Source of the DNA: a candidate division TM6 bacterium RIFCSPHIGHO2_12_FULL_36_22
GTDB lineage: Bacteria > Babelota > Babeliae > Babelales > UBA12409
Length of the DNA: 64,000 bases
NCBI GenBank assembly: GCA_001771315.1
Contig: METK01000015.1
Location: 36,840 to 100,839, forward strand
Direction: 5' to 3'
The notes beneath the pieces were generated by a model. It searched no databases and had not been told where the DNA came from. It worked only from the letters and a program-made list of their open reading frames with translations. Numbering within the stretch: the stretch's first letter is position 1; each line of letters starts with the position of its first letter. The translations under genes and the position numbers were made by a program. Positions 1 to 8,358 of this stretch are shown piece by piece.

Positions 1-2
1 GT

Positions 3-260
<258 letters not shown>

Positions 261-338
261 CTAACAGTTTTGTATTTTGTTTTTTTCAATTAAGTTATAA
301 GAGATAAAAAATAATAAAAAAATAGAGTTATTTTAACG

Positions 339-1586
339 ATGAAAATAAAAAACATTTTGGGTAGAGAAGTTTATGATTCTCAAGGATTTCCTACGCTTGC
401 TTGCGATATATTTTTAGAAAATAATACACATGTAACGGCTATAGTGCCTGCGGGTACATCTACGGGTCATCTTGAAGTGTGTGAACTGCGAGATGGTGGA
501 AAACGTTTGATGGGTAAAGGTGTGCAAAAAGCTATTGCTAACATTGCAAATAAGATTGCGCCATTATTTATAGGACAAGAGATTGATGCATTAGAGATGG
601 ATGCACAACTTTTGGAGCTTGATCCAACAGAACGAAAAGACATTCTTGGCGGAAATACAATGATCGGTGTTAGTATGGCTTTATTTAAAGCACATGCCAA
701 GGCGTTGAATATAGAGTTGTATGATTTTATTGCGCGTGTTTTAGGTAATCCAACAATTTCTCTTCCTGTTCCATTGATCAATGTTATTAATGGTGGTGCG
801 CATGGTGATGCACGGCTACCTATTCAGGAGTTTCTTATAATTCCACATGGTACTCAATCTTTTTCTGCAGCAATGCAAGCGAGTGCTGAAGTATTTCATA
901 CGCTAAAAACTTTGTTGCAGGAACAAGGTTTTTCGACAGCTCTTGGTGCAGAGGGTGGATTTATGCCAGTCTTTGACAATATTAATCAACCGTTTGATTG
1001 TATTATGCAAGCAATTGCTATTGCTGGATATGATGAAACAACCTTTGGTATTGGTGTTGATGTTGCATCTACACAATTTTATGATGAAGCATCAAAGAAA
1101 TATAATTGGTTTGGTAAATCTAAATCAGCACAAGACATGATTGATATATATAAACAATTAGCAGATAAATATCCCTTATTGCTTATTGAAGATGGCCTTG
1201 CTGAACAAGACTGGGAGAATTGGCCTATAATGATGCAAGAGTTAGGATCGTCTTTATATTTAGTTGCTGATGATCTTGTAGTAAGTAATATTTATCACAT
1301 TGCCAAAGCAATCAAAAAAATTGCTGCCAATGCCGTGATTATCAAGCCAAACCAAGTTGGTACAATTACACAGATATTTGAAGCGGTTGAATTGTGTAAG
1401 GAATATAATCTTAATATGGTCGCTTCTCATCGTTCTCGAGATTCTGAAGATACATTTATTGCTGATTTAGCTGTTGGTGTTGGTGCCCAGTTTATTAAAT
1501 CGGGTGGTTTAATGCGCTCTGAGCGATTGGCAAAATATAATAGACTATTATTTATAGAAGAGGCGCAAATTCAATTTGATTTCTAA
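339..1586 (+). CDS. eno: Enolase (divergent)
   Basis: Phosphopyruvate hydratase, interconverting 2-phosphoglycerate and phosphoenolpyruvate in glycolysis; cytoplasmic. At 415 aa it is slightly shorter than the usual 425-435. Metal ligands are present at D241, E284 and D311, the catalytic lysines at K336 and K387, the catalytic glutamate at E205, and the substrate loop SHRS at 363-366. Several normally near-invariant positions differ: GDEGG reads GAEGG (203-207), VGDD reads VADD (309-312), and the HADN box reads HGDA (155-158). All core catalytic residues remain, so activity is likely, but this is a divergent enolase. ATG start; no strong Shine-Dalgarno is visible. It may be co-transcribed with aspS. 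Confidence 0.93.
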   Translation: MKIKNILGREVYDSQGFPTLACDIFLENNTHVTAIVPAGTSTGHLEVCELRDGGKRLMGKGVQKAIANIANKIAPLFIGQEIDALEMDAQLLELDPTERKDILGGNTMIGVSMALFKAHAKALNIELYDFIARVLGNPTISLPVPLINVINGGAHGDARLPIQEFLIIPHGTQSFSAAMQASAEVFHTLKTLLQEQGFSTALGAEGGFMPVFDNINQPFDCIMQAIAIAGYDETTFGIGVDVASTQFYDEASKKYNWFGKSKSAQDMIDIYKQLADKYPLLLIEDGLAEQDWENWPIMMQELGSSLYLVADDLVVSNIYHIAKAIKKIAANAVIIKPNQVGTITQIFEAVELCKEYNLNMVASHRSRDSEDTFIADLAVGVGAQFIKSGGLMRSERLAKYNRLLFIEEAQIQFDF

Positions 1587-1653
1587 TTCTTCAATTTTTT
1601 CTTTATCTATGCTAGTTTAAAATAGTTTTTTACGAAAGCAGGGAGAAAAATTG

Positions 1654-2136
1654 ATGAAAAAGATAATCTTCTTTATTGGTTGTATATTATTGATAAATTT
1701 TTTGTCTGGTGAAGAGGAATTTGAGCAAGAACTTCTAGGGACAGATTTAGTGGCAGAAGTGATTCGTTCTGCGGGTCCATTTGCTGATCTTTCTGAGTTA
1801 GATATGGTTCTTATTTCAAAGGCATATTTTGAGTTAGAAGAAGCAATGAAACAACAGGAGCTATCGAAAGAGTTTAGATTGTTACACCGAATGCTCAAGG
1901 CGTCTAGAAGCAAATCTCTCGAACTGCCTCGCATGATTCCTGTTAAGCTTGTGTCACAGTGTCTGCGTAAGCTAGAATTATTGTCACAAAAGGAAGCATC
2001 ATCTTGGATCGGTGTTTCAAAGCTTATTGGAGAGATCATTAAGGAAAAAGTTCTTATTGAAGATGATTCTTTGGATTATTTGATTAAGCGGTACCCTGTA
2101 TATTTTTCATATTTAGTGCAAAATACAGACGTTTAA
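1654..2136 (+). CDS. Small exported protein of unknown function
   Basis: A 160-aa protein with a Sec signal peptide (MKK, then a hydrophobic stretch IIFFIGCILLINFL, then an acidic mature start). The rest is predicted helical and rich in charged residues and leucine, with no recognised domain. The start is the ATG at 1654 rather than the TTG three bases upstream, because GGGAG at 1641-1645 is spaced 8 bases from the ATG. The 3' end overlaps the end of the convergent AAA+ gene by four bases. Function unknown; a periplasmic or surface location is inferred only from the signal peptide. Confidence 0.7.
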   Translation: MKKIIFFIGCILLINFLSGEEEFEQELLGTDLVAEVIRSAGPFADLSELDMVLISKAYFELEEAMKQQELSKEFRLLHRMLKASRSKSLELPRMIPVKLVSQCLRKLELLSQKEASSWIGVSKLIGEIIKEKVLIEDDSLDYLIKRYPVYFSYLVQNTDV

Positions 2137-3575
2137 ACAGTTAATAAATTTTGTTCAATATTAGCTTGTATTTGACGAAATTCTTTAATGTCATTTTCTT
2201 GTATCCAAGTTTCAATAGCAGCCTTATCAATTTCTATATTAGATAAACGAAGTAGCTTACTTTGTTTTGCAAGTTGGTATGCATAATTGACTAAAGTCGC
2301 TTGGCTTGGATAAGGAAATTTAATAATATCAAACCGCCCTGCGGTTGCAGGATCTTCTATTGCAGTATTGTTACTAGCTAAACATATAAGCATTGGTGGC
2401 GCATCTAAGGCTACAGTAGTTCCTTTGATGTTGGTACCAAAGTATGCGGTAGATATTTTAGTAAAATTACCATTAAAAACGCGCTTTATTGAGCCGCGCA
2501 TTTGCTTATCATTAATCCATAGCGCTTCATCCATGAAAACAATAGACCCTTCTTTATTGTTAGCTATTTGATTACGCAATATTTGTAGCAATATTCCAGG
2601 ATGAGTAGAGTTTCCCTCTAATTCTTGAGGAGAAGAAATAACAACATCTTCATAGTGGGTGCTTTCTGGTACAAGCTCCATTATCCATGAACTAAGTTTT
2701 TGCATAAAATGCGTTTTACCTATACCACCAGGTCCTTGAAGTATTATATAGCGTGGGCGAAGTTGAGTGCGGTCAAATAACGAAAGAATATATTTGGCAC
2801 AGTTTACCTTGATAAGTTTGAGATCGTTTAAATTTACCTCATTATAATCTCTAAAAAAGTTATCAATTCTTTCATGCAGTGAATTTATAATGTTTGAAAC
2901 GTTTATTCCATGACGTTGGAACTTTGGTAATGGCTTGAAAAGATTGAGTCCGAGTGTAAATTCTAGAAATGATAGTGCTTTTCCTTGATCAACTTTATTT
3001 TGTCTTGCAGTCATGAATGCGTTAATGATGATTGGCCATAGTTCTTGTGGAATATAACATTGATTTTTAGCAAAACACTGTTCAAGTTCATTGAGTGGAT
3101 GTGAAGGCTGAAACAAAAGATCATATCCGGAGCTAACCACTTCATGCAAAAGATAAACTGAATTAAACAAACCTGCAAAAACACTAAATGTACCACCCTC
3201 TTTGCCGGCAAGTTTAACCGTAGTTAATGTTGCACCAAATAAAAGCATTACCAGAGTTAAATTTTCTCGCGCGCTTTCCGTAATAGCCCAACGTCGTGCT
3301 GTAGTAAGTTTTTTAATGCAAGCATCCTGATAGGCCCTAAGTTCTAATGGATTTATAAGGTCAGTAGCAAATGTTGCTTCATAATCGGAAAAAACATTGT
3401 GTGCACAACCTAACCCTTCAAGAAGGTTTTTGAATTTGGTATGAATTTTGTTTTGATTGAATGCGTCACGATAGTTTAAGTTAATTAATTTATCTGCATG
3501 TTTATAATTTTGTGTTGATGCAGCACAAAAAACAAAGAAAAATATGCTAAAAAAAAGCTTGAATGTACGTTGCAT
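2133..3575 (-). CDS. Membrane-linked AAA+ ATPase
   Basis: A 480-aa protein with an N-terminal signal-like hydrophobic segment (about 5-20), a long hydrophobic region (about 105-147) that could form one or two membrane spans, and a C-terminal AAA+ domain. The Walker A is GPGGIGKT (281-288), the Walker B ends in VFMDE (346-350), the sensor-1 region is CLASNN (398-403) and a GRFD arginine lies at 413-416. Helical sequence fills the space between the hydrophobic region and the ATPase. AAA+ ATPases need cytosolic ATP, so the second hydrophobic region probably returns the chain to the cytoplasm; if it does not, this would be an exported ATPase. No specific family is recognised, and its neighbours do not suggest a job. 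Confidence 0.75.
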   Translation of the reverse strand: MQRTFKLFFSIFFFVFCAASTQNYKHADKLINLNYRDAFNQNKIHTKFKNLLEGLGCAHNVFSDYEATFATDLINPLELRAYQDACIKKLTTARRWAITESARENLTLVMLLFGATLTTVKLAGKEGGTFSVFAGLFNSVYLLHEVVSSGYDLLFQPSHPLNELEQCFAKNQCYIPQELWPIIINAFMTARQNKVDQGKALSFLEFTLGLNLFKPLPKFQRHGINVSNIINSLHERIDNFFRDYNEVNLNDLKLIKVNCAKYILSLFDRTQLRPRYIILQGPGGIGKTHFMQKLSSWIMELVPESTHYEDVVISSPQELEGNSTHPGILLQILRNQIANNKEGSIVFMDEALWINDKQMRGSIKRVFNGNFTKISTAYFGTNIKGTTVALDAPPMLICLASNNTAIEDPATAGRFDIIKFPYPSQATLVNYAYQLAKQSKLLRLSNIEIDKAAIETWIQENDIKEFRQIQANIEQNLLTV

Positions 3576-3649
3576 GGCTTACTAAGGTATTGATGTAATC
3601 AATTATCATACTTGCTTACAATTATACCTTTATTACACCAAAGAGTACA

Positions 3650-6154
3650 CTATCGTCTTTTTCTTTTGAATGGATTTTCTTTATTTTCAAGAACATTTTT
3701 TAGATTTTGTTCTTGTGCGATAGGTTTATTTTTTGAGTTCTTTTTTAAAGATTTTTTTTCAGTAACTTTTTTAACTGTTTGTTGTCGAGCTATTTGTTTT
3801 TTTTCCACAGCTTCTAATACTTTTTCTTCTTGAGCAATAGCTTGTTTATGTTCTTTTTCAAATTCAGTTAATTCTTGCTCAACAATGCGCTTTAAATTAA
3901 CGGCTTCAATCTTTTTAGCAAAAGAGCCGCCACCTTGAGTGAAGTTACCTTGATCAAGGTAAAGATCAATAGAATTGTTGAAATCCTGTGGCATGGAGTG
4001 AGCATATGGAAAAACAATATGTGATATAGGGTTATTCATTGATTCAAAATTTTCACCAAAAGAAATCATCTCACCTTTAAGAGTTTTACTTTTGTCTTCG
4101 GTAAATGAATCAATACCACCGCTGAGTAATGGACGAATAATGGTTGGAGCAATGAAGATAAGCAATATTGAACGTTCATAATCATTAGAACGATTTTTAA
4201 AGAGATTTCCAATAATGGGTATACTTGATAAAATAGGTGTGCCGCTTATCCTGTCCCCTGTTGTAATTTTGGTCAGACCACCAAGTACCAACACCTCTTG
4301 ATTATGAATATTAGCATTGGTGGTAATAGTACGAATAGTACGTGTTGATGATGTTGCGTTAATAAATTCGTTGGCTTTAACAAGAATTTGTAGATTCACA
4401 TTGTTGGATATACTAATATGAGGATAAAGAGCAACGGAAAGTGCAGCATCAAGTTTCTGCGAGTTAATAGTAACCGGACCACCAGTACTTGCTGTATCAG
4501 CACTACCTGACTCTAAGCGTTGATCAACCAAATCAATACTTGCTTGTTGGTGATTACTTGTTACCAAAAATGGTTGAGAGAGAACGGTTGCGCGTTGATA
4601 TTGACTTAACATTTGCAAAATACCGAGAATGCCATTTGTAGATTTGTATGAAAGGATAGTTTGTCCGGCACTAGCGAGCGAAGCAAGATTAATGACACTT
4701 GGATTTTCGGCATTAGGGACAGGCAATAAGTTAGCGTCTAAACCTTGGACAGAATCAATAGTGTTAGTGTAACTACCATCAGCATTTTTTACATAATTTA
4801 AGACAGGTTGAGCATTCTGCGCTGATTGCCATTTTACATTATTTGGCGGATTATTAGCTTCACTGCCACGTATTTGTGCTTCTAAAAGCTTTTGATCGCT
4901 AACAGTTATTTCTACAATAAGAACTTCAAAGGCAACCTGAAGCTGTGGGCGATCGAGTTGATCAATGATTTGTTCAATCATTCTCCAATCGTTTTCTTTT
5001 GCCGCAATAATAAGATTATTACCACTGCTAGCTTGCAATGTTTCAGTAGATAAATCTACGGTACTACCAATTTGTTTACTTATTTCTGTTTCTTGAAGTT
5101 TGCCTTGTTGGCTAGAGGAGCTTTGATCAGCCTTTTGTGCAACAATAATGACGCCAGTAAGAATATCATCACTGGTTTTACCTGTAGATTGAGCACCGGC
5201 AACCCTGCTTTTTACTAAATTAGTAAGTTCGCCAGCAAATTGTTCTGATTTAAGATTGTTTAAATGTTTGATATGAAGAATGTTTTTATTTCCATCTGGT
5301 GGAGTATCAAGATATTTATGAATAAACTTAGATATGCGATTAACAGATTCTATTTTACCCATGATTGCAACAGAATTTGAACTTGGTATGGCAACGACAC
5401 GAGTATTTTTGGAAAAGAATGTTGTATGCTGTGTTCGTTGTTGTGGTAACGGATAAAACTTACTACCTTCTGCATCAGGAATTAACTTATTAATAATTTG
5501 GACTATTACACTGGCTTGCGCATGTTGCAATGGTAACACTTCTATAGATTCTCTAAAACCGGTTATATCCAATTCTTGGACAATATTCATTACACCTTTA
5601 ATTTTTGATGCGCTACCGGTTATAAGCACACTATTAGATTTGGTATCAAAAAGAACTTTGTTATCTGTACCAGGGAGCATGTCTTTAAAAATAGATTGCA
5701 AATTTGCTTTAGCAGGACTGTTGTCTGATATGTTAATATTAACAAAACTATAAATATATCTAATGAGTTCATCATTATTTGGAAGGCATTCAGGTGAGAA
5801 ATTTCCACCCCACAATGGCAATGGTGTTGAATCAACATTATTGACAGAAGTAATAATAAAATCATCAGCTTTAGGAGTTATTGCAAATCCTGCCATTAGA
5901 ATAAATGTTTCCATAAATTCCCAAGCACGCTGTGGACTAATACGCTCAGGTAGAGGAAAATTAACTTTTACTTCTAAACCAGCTTGGTCTTCAGGAAATA
6001 TGATATTGAAATTTCTTTGAGCACTAAGACGATTTATAATATCAATAAGAGGTTCATTTTCAATATTAAATGGAATAGTCTCGGGCTCAGTTGCCATGAT
6101 AGGAGAAGAAAACAGTATTAATGTCGTAACAAGAATTAGCTTAATATTCTTCAT
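3650..6154 (-). CDS. Secretin (GspD/PilQ family), second copy in operon
   Basis: Outer-membrane secretin, forming a multimeric gated channel for type II secretion or a type IV pilus. The signal peptide is about residues 1-21, an N0-like domain about 25-105 (starting with the IPFNIENEPLIDII pattern), further N-domains about 130-400, and the secretin core about 404-675. The core carries LVLGGLTK (622-629) and the SGTPILSSIPIIGNLF box (637-652). After the core comes a roughly 160-residue tail ending in a highly basic, Lys/Glu-rich segment. The ATG overlaps the stop of the PilO/GspM-like gene by four bases (ATGA), so the genes are translationally coupled. It is the last gene of the operon and the second secretin in it. 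GspD versus PilQ cannot be settled by sequence reading alone. Confidence 0.9.
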   Translation of the reverse strand: MKNIKLILVTTLILFSSPIMATEPETIPFNIENEPLIDIINRLSAQRNFNIIFPEDQAGLEVKVNFPLPERISPQRAWEFMETFILMAGFAITPKADDFIITSVNNVDSTPLPLWGGNFSPECLPNNDELIRYIYSFVNINISDNSPAKANLQSIFKDMLPGTDNKVLFDTKSNSVLITGSASKIKGVMNIVQELDITGFRESIEVLPLQHAQASVIVQIINKLIPDAEGSKFYPLPQQRTQHTTFFSKNTRVVAIPSSNSVAIMGKIESVNRISKFIHKYLDTPPDGNKNILHIKHLNNLKSEQFAGELTNLVKSRVAGAQSTGKTSDDILTGVIIVAQKADQSSSSQQGKLQETEISKQIGSTVDLSTETLQASSGNNLIIAAKENDWRMIEQIIDQLDRPQLQVAFEVLIVEITVSDQKLLEAQIRGSEANNPPNNVKWQSAQNAQPVLNYVKNADGSYTNTIDSVQGLDANLLPVPNAENPSVINLASLASAGQTILSYKSTNGILGILQMLSQYQRATVLSQPFLVTSNHQQASIDLVDQRLESGSADTASTGGPVTINSQKLDAALSVALYPHISISNNVNLQILVKANEFINATSSTRTIRTITTNANIHNQEVLVLGGLTKITTGDRISGTPILSSIPIIGNLFKNRSNDYERSILLIFIAPTIIRPLLSGGIDSFTEDKSKTLKGEMISFGENFESMNNPISHIVFPYAHSMPQDFNNSIDLYLDQGNFTQGGGSFAKKIEAVNLKRIVEQELTEFEKEHKQAIAQEEKVLEAVEKKQIARQQTVKKVTEKKSLKKNSKNKPIAQEQNLKNVLENKENPFKRKRR

Positions 6155-6726
6155 CGCGACCCTTCCGCTTCAGCCTTTTTCTGTAGCGTTCCTATTGTTA
6201 AGTTTAAATCAACGACGGGATTTGTTTTGGAGTGTGTAATTTCTAATTTTTTTATATACACCCGTTCATTTTGTTCTATTTCATACAATAAATTTACAAC
6301 TTGTTTGGTATTCATATTTGTAAGTTGTGCGCTTAGGTTTACTTCTTCATAACCAGATGCTCTTATTCCTTCGGTGTCATTAATGCTAATTTTTTCAGAA
6401 GCACGATGGGCATTAAGTTTAAGTTGATCAAGTACGGTTTTAAAATATTCCATAAGTTTGAAACTTTTTTCCTTTGCAAGCATGGCTTCAACTTTATCGC
6501 GTTGCTTTTGTACAACTTCATTCTTTGAAAGAAGTTGTTGTGTTTCTTTACGTGCTTGATTTAAAACGACCATTTGTTTTTTAAGTGATTTCACTGAACT
6601 AGAATAACGATACAAAAGAAAGCCGCCAGAAAGAATAACAAGGCCAATAATAATAAAGAGAATTTGAAGTTGTTTTTTATCATCAAACTCTTCAAGAAAT
6701 TTTTTATATTTATTTATTAGCGTCAT
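6151..6726 (-). CDS. PilO/GspM-like inner-membrane assembly protein
   Basis: A 191-aa bitopic inner-membrane protein: short cytoplasmic N-terminus, one transmembrane span about 21-41 (LQILFIIIGLVILSGGFLLY), a coiled coil about 45-95, and a C-terminal periplasmic domain of alternating strands and helices. This is the plan of PilO and GspM, which link the cytoplasmic ATPase platform to the secretin in type IV pili and type II secretion. Primary sequence in this family is poorly conserved, so the assignment rests on architecture plus position between a PilM/GspL-like gene and a secretin. It starts 3 bases after the stop of the upstream gene and overlaps the next by four. Confidence 0.75.
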   Translation of the reverse strand: MTLINKYKKFLEEFDDKKQLQILFIIIGLVILSGGFLLYRYSSSVKSLKKQMVVLNQARKETQQLLSKNEVVQKQRDKVEAMLAKEKSFKLMEYFKTVLDQLKLNAHRASEKISINDTEGIRASGYEEVNLSAQLTNMNTKQVVNLLYEIEQNERVYIKKLEITHSKTNPVVDLNLTIGTLQKKAEAEGSR

Positions 6727-6729
6727 GGC

Positions 6730-8358
6730 CTATTCCCCATTTTCTTTTGACGTCTTTATCTTGACTGTAAATGTTGTAATCTTAGTGTTGTAATTAGTCT
6801 GAATCATATCCTGCGGAATACTTACTTGCGCAAAAAGTTTAGATTCTTTAAGCGATTCTTCTAAAATAGTTAATGATTTAAAGGCATTGTCTTTAATCTC
6901 GCCTTCAAGGGTAATAGTATTTTCTTCTAAATCCATAGAAAGGCGTTTAAACTGAATACCTAAACTTTCTCTATCAATACGTATGCTGAGTTCTTGTAAA
7001 TACTTGAGGTAGGAATAACGGTTTTGCTTAGAAAAAGCAAACCATAATGTTTCTTCTTCTTCTAGTTTAATTTGAGCAGTATTAACAGCCTTATTTGGCT
7101 TAAGTAAGCTTTTCTTGTCAGTGATATTAAAAGTTGTACTGAGTGTAGTTGTTAATTCTTTGGTTCCCTGTTTTACAATAGTAGACAACTTGCTTTCTTG
7201 CATCCAAGAATAACTAATAAATACACCAAAAATAAGAATTATTAAAACGATTGCTGTTATCAATTGTTTTGTAAGTATTCCAACATTTGACGCTTTAAAG
7301 AATGATTCTAAGAAATTAAATTCCCTGATAATTGGCGTTGGACATGCAACGGCACAGGACACTACAAACTCTTGGGGCACAACATTGAGTGATTTTTTCA
7401 AAGATAATTCTTTATTCGAAAGAAGTCCCTTAGTGTCAATGCATTCGAATGGTATAGACAATCGTTCTGTTGCAAATTCCGCAAGATGTGTGAGTTGAGC
7501 ACATTTTCCAGTGATAAGTACACGAGAGATTTGTGAAAAATTAGACAATTGAGACTGAAATGCATTAAAGGTGAATTGTATATCATTAAAAAAAGAATTA
7601 ATTTGTGCGAGAAGCTCTTTTTCAGATTCTTCCCCTTTGTCATACCTCAGTGCTATTTCGAGCTCTTCTTTAGTGCCAAGAGTTAAAAGACTTTTATTGA
7701 TACTTCGTACCAGCCGAAGTTGATTGTTATTTATATAACTTATTGTGGTAGCGTCTGAAGAAAAATCAATCAGAGCTGTTCCCTGCGTTAAATTATTATA
7801 TTTAGGTATCTGATTTACAAATGAGTAGAGCGCAAATATATCCACAATAATAGAATGAGGTTCAATACCAGAATTTGTTAAAATTGAAACATAATGAGCT
7901 ATATGTTTTTCTTGTGTTATACCAACCAAGACGGTAGTTTTTTTTGTTTTAGCATCTTGTTTGGTGATAATGAAATCAAAGACGGCTTGTGCAAGAGGGA
8001 ACGGTAATATTGGTTCTATTTCATAGCCCAAGACCATTTTAATTTTGTTAGCATCCAAGAACGGAAACGTTAATTCTTTAAAAATTACAAGCGAACTAGG
8101 TAGTGCTAAGCGTATTTGAGAATGGCCACCTAAAGCCTTCAAAGCATTTTTTATAGATTGTTGTATGGCTTCATCATAATTTTGTTCTGGCGAAAAACCA
8201 AGAGGCTCATATTTAAAACTGTTGATGCTTGTTTGTGAACCACTAACAAGTGTCTTAGTAGCATAAACACCATCAGCTTGCAAAGAAAGACCAATAATTT
8301 TTTGTCCAAAAAGATAATAACCCTTTATTTGTTCAGGGATAAAAATATTTTTTATCAT
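6730..8358 (-). CDS. GspL/PilM-PilN-like assembly platform protein
   Basis: A 542-aa protein. Residues 1-345 resemble the actin-fold cytoplasmic domain of PilM/GspL (early strands IIGLSLQADGVYATK; ALIDFSSDATTISYI at 195-209; VLITGKCAQL near 280). A transmembrane span follows at about 363-385, then a PilN-like periplasmic region with a helix and a ferredoxin-like strand pattern. Having both parts in one chain is the GspL arrangement; type IV pili usually use separate PilM and PilN proteins. The role would be to recruit the secretion or pilus ATPase to the membrane. Its ATG overlaps the stop of secretin 1 by four bases. A cognate GspE/PilB ATPase is not in this window. Confidence 0.8.
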   Translation of the reverse strand: MIKNIFIPEQIKGYYLFGQKIIGLSLQADGVYATKTLVSGSQTSINSFKYEPLGFSPEQNYDEAIQQSIKNALKALGGHSQIRLALPSSLVIFKELTFPFLDANKIKMVLGYEIEPILPFPLAQAVFDFIITKQDAKTKKTTVLVGITQEKHIAHYVSILTNSGIEPHSIIVDIFALYSFVNQIPKYNNLTQGTALIDFSSDATTISYINNNQLRLVRSINKSLLTLGTKEELEIALRYDKGEESEKELLAQINSFFNDIQFTFNAFQSQLSNFSQISRVLITGKCAQLTHLAEFATERLSIPFECIDTKGLLSNKELSLKKSLNVVPQEFVVSCAVACPTPIIREFNFLESFFKASNVGILTKQLITAIVLIILIFGVFISYSWMQESKLSTIVKQGTKELTTTLSTTFNITDKKSLLKPNKAVNTAQIKLEEEETLWFAFSKQNRYSYLKYLQELSIRIDRESLGIQFKRLSMDLEENTITLEGEIKDNAFKSLTILEESLKESKLFAQVSIPQDMIQTNYNTKITTFTVKIKTSKENGE

